NCBI GenBank assembly: GCA_946408825.1
Contig: CAMJTU010000002.1
Location: 124,001-188,000 of the forward strand
DNA: 64,000 bases
Reading direction: 5' to 3'
Origin: an uncultured Planctomycetaceae bacterium
Lineage (GTDB): Bacteria > Planctomycetota > Planctomycetia > Pirellulales > Thermoguttaceae
The notes below the pieces were generated by a model. It was not told the DNA's origin. It searched no databases and saw only the letters and a list, made by a program, of their open reading frames with translations. The number at the start of each line of letters is the position of its first letter. The first letter of the stretch is position 1. Shown here piece by piece: positions 7,689-17,500 of this stretch. The translations under genes were made by a program, and so were the position numbers.

Positions 7689-9227
7689 ATGAGTCATAAC
7701 GATCATAACATTCCAAACGAACCCGACGACCGTCGTGCGCTAGAAGCCTTTAACTTCGTTTCTTTGCGCGACGGCGTCGAGATAGATCTTAAGGATTGGG
7801 AATCCTCTTTTCCTTCGGACGCAGTCGAATCGTCTTCAGAGAATCATAGAAATTCTTCGCGTCGCGGCGCGAAGGAACGCTTTGACGCGTCGACGCAAGG
7901 CGATCTTACGACGCGCGAGGCGACGGTCGCGCGCGAGAGGGCGATTCTCGTCGGGGTCTATACTCCAGGTCATGGTCTTGGCGACGATCCTCTCGCGGAG
8001 CTTAACGGATTGGCGGAGGCCGCTTCCGTCGAGCCGGTCGGCGAACTGATCCAGCGTCGAACGACTCGCGACGTCGCGTTCTGCCTCGGTCGCGGCAAAC
8101 TTCTCGAACTTGAAGCGCTTGTCGAAGCGCGGGACGCGCAGGTCGTGTTGTTTGACCTCGATCTTTCGCCGGGACAGACGCGAAACCTCGAAAAGTTTCT
8201 TCAAATCAAAGTCATCGACCGCACCGAGCTGATTCTCGACGTCTTTGCGAGTCGCGCGCAGACCCGCGAGGCGCGCCTTGCCGTCGAGCTTGCGCAGTTG
8301 GAATATTCGATGCCGCGTTTGAAGAGAATGTGGACGCACCTCGAGCGTCAGACCGTCGGCGGCGTCGGACTTCGCGGTCCCGGCGAAAAACAGCTTGAAG
8401 TCGACCGCCGAATCGCCCAGAAGCGTATCGTCGACCTCAAACGCGAACTCGCGGAGATTCACGGACGCAAGAAGCGCGAAATCGAAGGGCGCGAGCAGAC
8501 GCGCCGGGTTTGTCTCGTCGGGTACACGAACGCGGGGAAGAGTACGCTTCTCAACGCGGCGACGGGCTCCGACGTCTTCGCGCAAGACATGCTATTCGCG
8601 ACGCTGGACACGCGGACGCGCCGATGGTCGCTCCCCGGCTGGGGCCCCGTTCTTCTGAGCGACACGGTCGGGTTCGTTCGCGATCTTCCGCACCATCTGG
8701 TCGCGAGCTTCCGCGCGACGCTTGAGGAGGCGACGACCGCCGACTTGTTGATTCACGTCGCCGACGCTAGCGCGCCAGACGTGTTTGAACAGATTGAGGC
8801 GGCGCGCAAAGTTCTCGAGCGCCTCGGAATTAACGAAAAAGACGAAATTCTCGTCCTCAATAAGATCGACGCGATTGAATCCGATTCGATTCTTCGCGCG
8901 CTCGAGGAACGCTACCCGACGGCGATTCCGATCAGCGTTCTCAAGGGAATCGGACTTGACAAGCTTACGACTGCGGTTAGCGCCGCGCTAAGTCGCGAAT
9001 TCTGGGACGTTTTTGTCGAATTACCCCTCTCAGACGGCAAGACGGCGGCGAGCCTTGCGCGCGACGGCGAGGTGACGTCGCGCGAATACGACGTTCAAGG
9101 ACGCGTGACGATTCACGTTCGTCTCCCGCGTCGCGCCGTCGAACGACTTCGCGCGACGCCGCAGATTGCCGTACGGCTCGGCGCGCGCGACGCCGAACCG
9201 TACTTTACGACCGGCGATTTTCGCTGA
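7689..9227 (+). CDS. hflX: GTPase HflX
   Basis: HflX is a ribosome-associated GTPase that can split stalled or hibernating ribosomes. The N-terminal HflX domain carries the glycine-rich segment GGVGLRGPGEKQLEVDRR, followed by a coiled region and the G domain: GYTNAGKSTLL (G1), DTVGFVRDLP (G3) and NKID (G4). At 512 residues from the ATG at 7689 it is slightly long because of an N-terminal extension of about 80 residues rich in Ser, Asp and Arg. The start is uncertain: the AGGGGG upstream is far (about 16 bases), and in-frame starts also exist further upstream overlapping the RDD gene. It is probably co-transcribed with the RDD gene. Confidence 0.93.
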   Translation: MSHNDHNIPNEPDDRRALEAFNFVSLRDGVEIDLKDWESSFPSDAVESSSENHRNSSRRGAKERFDASTQGDLTTREATVARERAILVGVYTPGHGLGDDPLAELNGLAEAASVEPVGELIQRRTTRDVAFCLGRGKLLELEALVEARDAQVVLFDLDLSPGQTRNLEKFLQIKVIDRTELILDVFASRAQTREARLAVELAQLEYSMPRLKRMWTHLERQTVGGVGLRGPGEKQLEVDRRIAQKRIVDLKRELAEIHGRKKREIEGREQTRRVCLVGYTNAGKSTLLNAATGSDVFAQDMLFATLDTRTRRWSLPGWGPVLLSDTVGFVRDLPHHLVASFRATLEEATTADLLIHVADASAPDVFEQIEAARKVLERLGINEKDEILVLNKIDAIESDSILRALEERYPTAIPISVLKGIGLDKLTTAVSAALSREFWDVFVELPLSDGKTAASLARDGEVTSREYDVQGRVTIHVRLPRRAVERLRATPQIAVRLGARDAEPYFTTGDFR

Positions 9228-9303
9228 CCCCTGTCAGTTCTCCGGAATCGGGAAATTAAAACTTATTGGACTTTGAACAAGAGATTTTTGAGGAAGAAGC
9301 GTT

Positions 9304-10215
9304 ATGGCGCTAGATTATCGACGTTTTAAGGCGCAGGACGGAGCCGAGATTTATTACGCGGAGCAGGGGACGGGAACACCTCTGGTCTACGTGCCTGGCT
9401 ATCTGGACACGGTCGAAACAAGTCAGTCGTTAATGGCGCGTTGGAGCGAGCGGTTCCGCTGCGTCATGTTCGATCATCGCGGATTCGGTCAGACGCACGC
9501 GGCGCCTGTCGCGGGCGTCGAGCAGTCGGCGCGCGACCTTCACGATCTCCTCGAATTCCTCGATCTTCGCGACGTCTTTTTCGTCGGTTATTCGATGGGC
9601 GGCTCCGTCGCGTTTTCCTACTTCGAGCAGTTTGGCTCCGATCGGATCGGACGGCTGGCGCTTGTCGACACGACGCCGAAACTTATCAACGAAGGGGACT
9701 GGAATCTCGGTCTCTGGCAGGGACGCTATACCCGCGACAATTTTGAGTTTGACCTGCGTCAGGTTCGCGAGAATTCCCCTCTTTTCCACATGACGTTCTA
9801 CCTCCACGCGGCGACCCTGTCGAATCCCGACGACGATCTAATCTTTCCCCCGGCAGACGACGCAGAGGCGTGGCTTGCGGCGATCGTCGAAAAGACGGGG
9901 CTGCGCGACCGTCTCTTACGGCGCGTCTTCTTTAAAGAGACGACGGACGAGGAACTTCGGCAAGAGCAGGCGTATTGGGACAGTATGACAGGCGGCGATT
10001 TTCTGCGCGTCCCGCCGACGATCGACGTTCCGACGCTCTGCCTCTACGCGTCCCCCGGCTCCTTCTATTCGCCCCGTACCGGCGCATGGCTGAAGTCGCA
10101 AATCCCGAACGCGCGCCTCGATACGATTGAGGCTTCGTCGCACCTTTGCGCTAAGGATCAGTTTGAGACGTTTGTCGGAAAGATTGCTGAGTTCGCCGGA
10201 GAAGCCGCGACCTGA
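9304..10215 (+). CDS. alpha/beta-fold hydrolase
   Basis: A 303-residue alpha/beta hydrolase of the broad esterase / haloperoxidase type. The nucleophile elbow is GYSMGG with Ser97. The oxyanion region looks like VYVPGYLD near residue 30, and the FDHRGFGQT stretch (55-63) is typical of the family. The catalytic histidine is probably His280 in EASSHLCAKD; the acid is not obvious. No signal peptide is present, so it is cytoplasmic. A GAGGAAG site precedes the ATG. The substrate cannot be read from sequence, and the neighbours (hflX and a cyclophilin with its own promoter) do not suggest one. Confidence 0.82.
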   Translation: MALDYRRFKAQDGAEIYYAEQGTGTPLVYVPGYLDTVETSQSLMARWSERFRCVMFDHRGFGQTHAAPVAGVEQSARDLHDLLEFLDLRDVFFVGYSMGGSVAFSYFEQFGSDRIGRLALVDTTPKLINEGDWNLGLWQGRYTRDNFEFDLRQVRENSPLFHMTFYLHAATLSNPDDDLIFPPADDAEAWLAAIVEKTGLRDRLLRRVFFKETTDEELRQEQAYWDSMTGGDFLRVPPTIDVPTLCLYASPGSFYSPRTGAWLKSQIPNARLDTIEASSHLCAKDQFETFVGKIAEFAGEAAT

Positions 10216-10239
10216 CTTCGTAGAAAATCCTTTCTTCCC

Positions 10240-10267
10240 TTGCGGATTTTAACGGCGGGAATATAAT
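10240..10267 (+). promoter_or_regulatory. predicted promoter of the cyclophilin-xseB unit
   Basis: TTGCGG (10240-10245), 16-base spacer and a perfect TATAAT (10262-10267), about 105 bases before the cyclophilin ATG. Confidence 0.5.
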
Positions 10268-10371
10268 TGGAGGACGCTGGCGCTGCGGTTCTGACGTCGG
10301 TTCGGAACGTCGTTTTCAGACGTCTGTCGAAGCGAACGTTTGTTCGAAATTGTTGTTTGAGGAAGTGAGAA

Positions 10372-10809
10372 ATGAAAAAGATCGCGACGATTGAAACTCC
10401 CAGAGGCACGATTAAACTAGAGCTTTTCTATGATAAGGCGCCTAAAACTGTCGCGAACTTCGAGAAGTTGGCGAATTCCAAATTCTACGACGGATTGAAG
10501 TTTCATCGTGTGATCAGCGACTTCATGATTCAAGGGGGCGATCCTACCGGAACCGGTTGCGGCGGCCCCGGCTATCAGTTTGAAGACGAGTTCCATCCCG
10601 ACCTGCGTCACGACGGTCCCGGAACGCTCTCCATGGCGAACGCCGGTCCGAATACGAACGGTTCTCAGTTCTTCATCACCCATGTCGCGTGCCCGTGGCT
10701 TGACGACCATCATTCCGTCTTCGGCAAGGTTCTCGAGGGTCAGGACGTTGTCAACGCGATTCGACAGGGCGACAAAATGACGACGGTCAGGGTCGTCGAC
10801 GTTGAATGA
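10372..10809 (+). CDS. cyclophilin-type peptidyl-prolyl cis-trans isomerase
   Basis: A compact 145-residue cyclophilin that catalyses proline isomerisation during folding. The family signatures are clear: [19 protein letters not shown], then the GSQFFIT active-site strand, and [14 protein letters not shown] near the C-terminus. The residues matching the catalytic Arg (in FHRV) and Gln/Phe (in GSQFFI) are intact. No signal peptide, so a cytoplasmic PpiB-type enzyme. A GAGGAAG site precedes the ATG. The start of xseB is 54 bases downstream and may be in the same transcript. Confidence 0.95.
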   Translation: MKKIATIETPRGTIKLELFYDKAPKTVANFEKLANSKFYDGLKFHRVISDFMIQGGDPTGTGCGGPGYQFEDEFHPDLRHDGPGTLSMANAGPNTNGSQFFITHVACPWLDDHHSVFGKVLEGQDVVNAIRQGDKMTTVRVVDVE

Positions 10810-10863
10810 TATCCGCGCGGCGTCGTTCTTTACGCGCCGTCTCTTGACCTGCGAAAGGGTGTT

Positions 10864-11253
10864 ATGGGAGATTCGCCAGAAGACAAAGGTTCTGTCGAAG
10901 AGCTGTCCTTCGAGGAAGCGTATCGTCAGATTGAAAAGATTGTTCAGTCGCTTGAGTCTGGACGCGGCGGTCTGGAAGAGTCGCTAGACGAATACGAAAA
11001 AGCGGCGAGGCTGGTGGTGTTGTGTCGTAAAAAGCTCGACGCCGCTAGTCAACGGATCGAAATGCTCAAAGGGCTCGACGACGACGGCAATCCTGTCTTG
11101 GAGAAGATCGATCCGGAGTCGCTCCGTTCCGACGTCGACGTCGCCGGACGTCATACCCGTTCAGAATCGAGCCGAAAGGACAAATCTTCCGGCGGCTCCC
11201 TTCTGGATAACGCGACGTTTCAAGGAGACCTCGACGATCGTCCCCCGTTCTGA
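10864..11253 (+). CDS. xseB: exodeoxyribonuclease VII small subunit
   Basis: The N-terminal 75 residues match XseB: SFEEAYRQIEKIVQSLESG, then GLEESLDEYEKAARLVVLCRK and a C-terminal helix. XseB binds in several copies to XseA to form exonuclease VII, which degrades single-stranded DNA. The protein is 129 residues, longer than the usual ~80, with a polar, disordered-looking C-terminal extension (SESSRKDKSSGGS). The large-subunit gene xseA is not in this window. The xseB-ispA-dxs order is the same as in many proteobacteria. A hairpin (11278-11302) lies between this gene and ispA. Confidence 0.9.
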   Translation: MGDSPEDKGSVEELSFEEAYRQIEKIVQSLESGRGGLEESLDEYEKAARLVVLCRKKLDAASQRIEMLKGLDDDGNPVLEKIDPESLRSDVDVAGRHTRSESSRKDKSSGGSLLDNATFQGDLDDRPPF

Positions 11254-11277
11254 TTTTGACTTCGACAGACGATTTTC

Positions 11278-11306
11278 GACGTCGATTCGCTAAATCGACG
11301 TCTTTT
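11278..11306 (+). terminator. hairpin between xseB and ispA, possible terminator or attenuator
   Basis: A perfect 10-base inverted repeat (11278-11287 / 11293-11302) with a 5-base loop is followed by TTTT. It lies 24 bases after the xseB stop and 20 bases before the ispA ATG, so it may partly uncouple ispA-dxs from upstream transcription. Confidence 0.6.
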
Positions 11307-11322
11307 CCATCGAGAGCGGCTA

Positions 11323-12423
11323 ATGAACGCTGACGCCAATCAACGAACAGAACCTTGGGCCGAGTCGCGCCCTCTTAACGACGTCCCCGCAGGTTTTCCC
11401 GTCGTTTCAGACTGCGTTGAATATCTGAGCGAACTTCGAACAATCGTCGACGACTTGCTTGAGCGTCGTCTCCACTTTCCTAAAGATTGCCCGAATCGCC
11501 TTGCCGAAGCGATGCGTTATTCTCTTTTGGCGCCTGGCAAGCGTCTTCGTCCAATTCTTGCGCTTGTCGCCTATGAACTTTGCTCGGGGACAGATATTAA
11601 GGAAATCGCCCCCGTGTGCGTAGCGTTAGAGGCGGTTCACACGTATTCTCTCATTCATGACGACTTGCCCGCGATGGACGACGACGATCTCCGACGCGGG
11701 CGCCCTACATGTCATCGACAGTTTGACGAAGCGACTGCGATTCTCGCCGGCGACGCGTTGTTGACGTTCGCGTTCGAAGTTCTTTCCGAAGGGGCGGAGA
11801 ATCCTGAAACGGCTTCAAGGTTGTTGGAAGCGACGCGGATTCTTTCACATGCGGCGGGCGCGACGGGAATGGTTGGCGGACAGGCGGACGACGTTCTTTG
11901 GTCGTCGGCTTGTCAGGGCGGCGGCGACGCGCATAAGCTAATCGACGAAACGATCGCCGACGCCGCTGAAGGCGAAATTGACGATGTGATTACGGAAACT
12001 GGCGACGTCCGCAAATCGGCGATTTCTTTGCTGTTGAAAAAAATTCACCGTCGCAAGACGGGAGCTCTTTTTGGGGCGGCCGTCGAGTTAGGAGCGCTGA
12101 TGGGAGAAGCGTCGGTGGAAACGCGCGTTACCTTGAGACGTTTTGGATACGACCTTGGACTTGCGTTTCAGATTGCCGACGATTTGCTCGACGTCGTCGG
12201 CGACGAGGCGGCGATGGGTAAAAACGTCCATAAGGACGCGGACGCCAATAAATTGACGTTTCCTGCCCTCTACGGAGTTGAAGCGACCCGAGAAAAGCTC
12301 GCCTTAGTCGTTTCACAAGCTAAGTCTTCGCTTCTTGAGAGGTCGTGTGAGCTTGAGCGCCGTCCTCGAGCGCTTGAAACGCTTCTCTATCTGATCGATT
12401 TTGCGGCGGGGCGTGAGAAATGA
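11323..12423 (+). CDS. ispA: polyprenyl (farnesyl / geranylgeranyl) diphosphate synthase
   Basis: A trans-prenyltransferase that condenses isopentenyl diphosphate with allylic diphosphates. The first Asp-rich motif is DDLPAMDDDDLRRG (Asp113, Asp114, Asp119), of the bacterial IspA kind with four residues between the aspartates. The second Asp-rich motif is FQIADDLLD (Asp286-Asp287). The substrate-binding segment GKRLRP near residue 70 is present. At 366 residues it is longer than E. coli IspA (about 300), owing to an N-terminal extension and an Asp/Glu-rich insert around 205-225. Product chain length cannot be fixed from sequence. The stop overlaps the dxs start (ATGA), indicating translational coupling. 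Confidence 0.92.
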   Translation: MNADANQRTEPWAESRPLNDVPAGFPVVSDCVEYLSELRTIVDDLLERRLHFPKDCPNRLAEAMRYSLLAPGKRLRPILALVAYELCSGTDIKEIAPVCVALEAVHTYSLIHDDLPAMDDDDLRRGRPTCHRQFDEATAILAGDALLTFAFEVLSEGAENPETASRLLEATRILSHAAGATGMVGGQADDVLWSSACQGGGDAHKLIDETIADAAEGEIDDVITETGDVRKSAISLLLKKIHRRKTGALFGAAVELGALMGEASVETRVTLRRFGYDLGLAFQIADDLLDVVGDEAAMGKNVHKDADANKLTFPALYGVEATREKLALVVSQAKSSLLERSCELERRPRALETLLYLIDFAAGREK

Positions 12424-14534
12424 GTCGTCGTTTTTTAGGAAAACGAACCGTCGCCGCCCCCGACGCGTCAGCGCGCGTCGCGCCGGTTCTTCTGCGTAAA
12501 ATTTCGTCTCCTCAGGATTTGCGGTCGATGTCAAACGCAGATTTAGAGGAGTTGGCGCGTGAGATTCGGTCGGAGATTTGCCGCCTTTCCGAAACGCGCA
12601 GCATACATTTCGCGTCGAATCTGGGCGTTGTTGAACTTACAATCGCGCTACATTATTGCTTCGATTTTCTCTGGGATCGACTTGTTTGGGACGTCGGACA
12701 TCAGTGTTATCCGCACAAGATGTTGACGGGACGCTTCGGACAATTCGACACGTTACGGACTCATGGCGGACTTTCAGGATATCCGTGTCCAGAAGAGAGC
12801 GCATACGATCTTTTTAAGACGGGACACGCCGGTTGCAGCGTTGGAACGGCGCTTGGTCTTTCGCTTGGCGATTCCCTCGTAGCGGAGCGGCAGAACGCCT
12901 TGGAACGCCGCCGCGAACGTATTTCAGTCGCCGTGGTGGGCGACGGCGCGTTTTCGAGCGGCCCGGTATTTGAGGCGCTCAACCATGCGGGAGATCTCCA
13001 TAAGAAATTGATTGTCGTTTTGAACGACAACGAGATGTCGATCTGTCCGCGAGTCGGCGGGTTTGGCCGTTATCTTGATCAGATACGGATGGCGCCGGGC
13101 TATCTCGGGACAAAGACTTGGCTACATCGATATTTCGACAGGTTGCCTTCGGCGCACAATTTTCTTTCGCGTTTTAAGGACGCGCTCCGGACGGGACTTG
13201 TGGGAGGCGCGTTTTTTGAGGATCTTGGTTTTCATTATGTCGGGCCGATAAACGGTCACGATATTCCTTCCCTTATCGATTATTTCGAGACGGTTAAGAC
13301 GTTTGAAGGTCCTGTCTTTCTCCATGTCATGACGATCAAAGGACATGGATATGCGCCGGCGGAGAACGATCCTTCGCACTTCCATTCGTCCCGTCCTCGT
13401 TCTAACGATTTTGCGCAAAAGAGGGCGTCGAAAATCGCGTCTCGCAGTTCCAACGCTGAAACGCGTCAGAACGCTAAAAAAGCCTTGGAACGCGACGCCA
13501 ATTCGCGCGTCTTTGATCGAAGTCCCGATTCGGAGCAGTTTGACGTTCGAGTCGCCGACGTCGAGCAGTCGTTTACTTTTTGGGCGCAGACGGCGATTAT
13601 GCGTCTTATGCGCGAGAATCCGCGTGTTTGCGTCGTCGTCGCCGCGATGACGCAGGGCAATATGCTTGAAAACGCGCGCCGTGATTTTCCAGAACGCTTC
13701 TTCGACGTCGGTATTTCTGAAGCGCATGCAGTGAATTTTGCCGCCGGTCTTGCGAAAGCGGGGATGCGTCCGATCGTCGATATCTACAGCGGATTTCTCC
13801 AGCGCGCTTACGATCACCTTTTCCAAGAGACCTCGCTTCAGAATCTTCCGATTGTTTTTTCACTCGATCGCGCCGGTTTCGTCGGCGCCGACGGGCCGAC
13901 TCATCATGGCGTTTTCGATCTGAGCTACTTGCGCCCGTTTCCCAACATGACCGTCGTCGCGCCCGGAGATTCCAGCGATATGACGCTTGTCTTCGACTTT
14001 GCGCTTCAACAAGACGGTCCTGTCGCGATTCGCTATCCCAAGACGAAAGCGGGGCGGATTGAACGGAAAGGAGAGGTCGCGCCTTTTGAACTCGGTCGCG
14101 CGGAACGAGTTCGCGAAGGAGCGGACGGCGCGATTCTCGCTTGCGGAGGCGAATTGTGCCAAACGGCTCTCGACGCCGCGCGCGCGATCGCGCAGGGCGA
14201 GGTTGTCGGCGTCCCAAAGCTCGACGTTGCCGTCTATAACGCTCGATTTGCCAAACCTGTCGACGTTGAAATGGTTCGCGAAACGTTGGGACGTTCGCTA
14301 CCCGTCGTTACGCTCGAAGAAAACGCCGCTCCTGGCGGGTTCGGGGCTGCGGTTCTTGAAATCGCAAACGAAGAAGGGTTAGACGCGCGTCCTCTTGTAC
14401 GATTGAACGCGCCCGACCGTTACCTTCCCCATGGTTCACGAGCCGACGAACTTAAAGAGGCGGGACTCGATCTTGAGGGAGCGCTCAGGGCGTTTGCACA
14501 ATCGTGGAATCGTTCTTTGAACGTCAAAAAATAA
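12420..14534 (+). CDS. dxs: 1-deoxy-D-xylulose-5-phosphate synthase
   Basis: First enzyme of the MEP isoprenoid pathway; joins pyruvate and glyceraldehyde 3-phosphate using thiamine diphosphate. Visible signatures: VWDVGHQCYPHKMLTGR in the N-terminal domain, the ThDP/Mg motif GDGAFSSGPVFEALNHAG (near residue 174) continuing to LNDNEMSI, the catalytic Glu434 in DVGISEAHAVNFAAGLA (Ala replaces the usual Gln after Glu), and PTHHGVFDLSYLRPFPNM. The 704 residues exceed the usual ~620 because of an N-terminal extension of about 40 residues and a longer polar linker (about 325-375) between the ThDP and pyrimidine-binding halves. It overlaps ispA by 4 bases and ends at a strong terminator. Confidence 0.96.
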   Translation: MSRRFLGKRTVAAPDASARVAPVLLRKISSPQDLRSMSNADLEELAREIRSEICRLSETRSIHFASNLGVVELTIALHYCFDFLWDRLVWDVGHQCYPHKMLTGRFGQFDTLRTHGGLSGYPCPEESAYDLFKTGHAGCSVGTALGLSLGDSLVAERQNALERRRERISVAVVGDGAFSSGPVFEALNHAGDLHKKLIVVLNDNEMSICPRVGGFGRYLDQIRMAPGYLGTKTWLHRYFDRLPSAHNFLSRFKDALRTGLVGGAFFEDLGFHYVGPINGHDIPSLIDYFETVKTFEGPVFLHVMTIKGHGYAPAENDPSHFHSSRPRSNDFAQKRASKIASRSSNAETRQNAKKALERDANSRVFDRSPDSEQFDVRVADVEQSFTFWAQTAIMRLMRENPRVCVVVAAMTQGNMLENARRDFPERFFDVGISEAHAVNFAAGLAKAGMRPIVDIYSGFLQRAYDHLFQETSLQNLPIVFSLDRAGFVGADGPTHHGVFDLSYLRPFPNMTVVAPGDSSDMTLVFDFALQQDGPVAIRYPKTKAGRIERKGEVAPFELGRAERVREGADGAILACGGELCQTALDAARAIAQGEVVGVPKLDVAVYNARFAKPVDVEMVRETLGRSLPVVTLEENAAPGGFGAAVLEIANEEGLDARPLVRLNAPDRYLPHGSRADELKEAGLDLEGALRAFAQSWNRSLNVKK

Positions 14535-14576
14535 CCGTCCTCTCCTTTCGATTTCTCCAGGAGAGGACGGCGTTTT
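14535..14576. terminator. bidirectional terminator between dxs and the transglutaminase gene
   Basis: A perfect 12-base stem (14535-14546 / 14559-14570) with a 12-base loop; TTTT follows on the plus strand and a T-rich tract follows on the minus strand. The flanking genes converge here. Confidence 0.92.
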
Positions 14577-14594
14577 CCACTTTCTTTTCGCCGA

Positions 14595-17500
14595 CTATGC
14601 CGTCAGAGCGTCTCTTAACGCAATCGTCCACCGCTCTGTTTCTTGCGGCGTGATCTGTTTGGCGCCGAATTGCGAGCCATAATAGAGCTCGACTAATTCG
14701 CGGAAAAGATTTCGCGTCGCTTCAGGAGTCGATTCCTGCGTTTTTTCAACGGCGTCTGGCGTCTTATCCTTACGACGACCGAAGCCTTTCTTTGTCGAGT
14801 TCGTCTCAACGTTCGTTTGATCTTCCGCGTTTCTCTCGACTAATCCGTCTTCAACGTTGAAACAACGCTCGACGAACTCGCGCGGCGTCTCGCTCCCTCG
14901 ACGTTTAAGTTGAAACTTCGTTTCTAACTGCTTTTCAAGTTGTCGATAGAGAAGGGCGACAGGACCGTCGCGACGCGCTCTCTGCGCGTCGCGTTCGGCA
15001 GCCTCGCGACGCTGCGTAATTCGATTCTGGATATGGCGATAGATCTTGTAAAGTACTCCAAACGTTACAAGAACGACGGTAATTAAAATCGCAAACCGCA
15101 GAACTACGCCAGGCGTCCACGCGCCTGAAAGCATCGCTTTTAGCGTGTCCTTACATTGTTCGACGAGCAGATCGACGATTCCGAAGGCGTTTTGGACAGA
15201 ATGGAGCGCGGCGACACATTGCCGCCAAATCTGAAGCAACGGAAGGTAAACGCTTCGCATTTGCTGCACGGCGTTGAAGTTGAGAACAAAATCTCGTCCA
15301 AAGGAACGAAAGAGTTGCGACCACGCGTACATTCCGATAGCCAGCGCGTCGGGACGGCCGGAGTCGCGATCAGACGCGGGAGTCGCGTCGAGTCGAAGCC
15401 ACATGCCGTCGCTCAACCAATCCTTGTTCGATTCAGGAAGGCAACTGCCGCCGTTGGCTTTTGTCGCCGATCCCGTGAAGAGGGGAGCGGAAGCGTCCCC
15501 TGGGTTCGGAAGTTTGTCTGGCGGAATATACGCTTCAACCCAAGAATGCGCGTCTGACTGACGAATAGTCGTAACTTTTTTCTCAGGATCAGGATAGGCG
15601 GCAAATCCGACGACGACGCGCGAAGGAATGCCTACTGAACGAAGAAGGAGCGCCAGACCGCCCGCGAAATACTCGCAATGTCCCTCCTTATGTTCCGAGA
15701 TAAAGTCCTCTAACGGATCGACGTTCGTATTGCGCGCGACTCCGGAACGGTTGTAACGGAACTCTCCCGTATCTCGCAAGCGTCCTTCCAGGTATAGCGC
15801 GCGACCGACAAAATCGTCGACGCGCAATCCCGATTCCTTGTCCCATGCTTTAGCTTGGGCGATTAATTTCGGAAAACGAGCCGGGTCGATTTCGAGATAC
15901 TGACGCAAATAAGGCCAGACGATTTCTTGGTTAGGCGTAAGAATCGTCTGGCGTCGATCCATAACGCCCGTCGAGACAAACCAGAATTTTCCGCCTGTCG
16001 CTCCTCGGTTTTGATCGTCGAAGAGTTCAAGCGAACGGGTGGTCGTTTCAACCAACGCGGGACGGCACTTTGCGACGTAAAACGCCGAAGGCGTAAAGGC
16101 TACTTTCGTATCCAAGGGCTTAAGCTCGATATCAAACCCGACGACGCTGTTGCGGACGTCGTATTTCAGACGGTCTAAATCGAGCAGTTTTCTTTTTGAA
16201 AGATCGGCGAGAGCTTCGATCGAATCGTATTGTTTAAACCCTCCAAACGACCTTCGCTCCGGCAATAAACGAGCGAGAGTTCCAGAGTGGGGCGCGCGAA
16301 ACATCTCGGTCGTCGTTGGATTCGGCGCCGGCGGAGACAACTGGGGAGGAGGGCCGTTAAACTGAGGATAAAAGGGCGTGAAACCGCGCGGCGTATTCCC
16401 ATTGTTGGGGGAACGATTCCTGTCGAATCCGGCGCCCGGCAGAAATTGAGCAAGTATCTGCGGCGTAAACGGGTCGAACTTTGAAAAAAACACGTCGGAC
16501 GACTCAGGGGCGGCGCTTGCGCCAAAACGCGAGTTTACGTCGGCGTTTTGAATACTTTTTAAATGAGAAAGAACGACGTTGGGATCGGCGACGGTCGACC
16601 GTCGGAGCAATCTTTCCAACTCCGTGATATCAGAAGCCGAAACGGCGGCAATTAACGTCGACCATGCCCCATGATAATAATTCGCAAGGGGCATGCCGCG
16701 AAAATAGATCGGCGCGTCCGGATCGAGGGGGAGAGGGTTGTCAGAGTCGAGACAATCGACTAGACGAACGGTCATAACTTCTTCAGGAGAGTCGAGCGAA
16801 GGACCAAGATCGCCGAGTTCAATGCGCGGACGAAAGCCGGTTTTCGTCACGCTTCCTCCGCCTCCGCCCCAACTGACGTCTTCGAACGACAGAACGCCGA
16901 AACCGAACTTTTCAAGTCTTGGAAAAAGACAGAAGAAGCACGCGGCGAAGGCGAACGCGAGAGTCGCCGAACCGATAAAACGTCGGAAGTAGCCGGCGCT
17001 GAAACGTATCGCCGGAATCGAAGGTCTTCTAAAAAAACGAGAAGAATCTTCGAATTGCGAGGTCTTGCCGTAGGCGAGCGCGGCCGCGCTGTCATAAGGA
17101 TCAAGAGGCTTTTCTTCTATCTGATGAATAGGTTCTTCCGCCGAAATGAGTTCTAGATTTTTCGACCCTGAGAATCTACTCTTAAGAACGACGCGTTCTG
17201 TGTAGAATTTTCTTTCGCCCCACAGGAAGAGGAGGGAGAAGCACATGAAGGATAAGATTGCGTAGAACGGAAGCGAGGCGACAAAGAACGACGAACGCTG
17301 GAATACGCAACCCACAGCGACTTCAACGAAAGAAATGAACAGAATCTGGTAACATTTCCGCAGCGTTTTACTTTGGAAGAAAAGAATTGCCTGAAGAGAC
17401 GCGAGAATGTTCGCGATCGCAAACGCGACGATTTCGTTTCGCGAACGCGTGAGCGCGCCGATTTGAAACGCGACTGTCAACAGAATCAGAAAATTGCACA

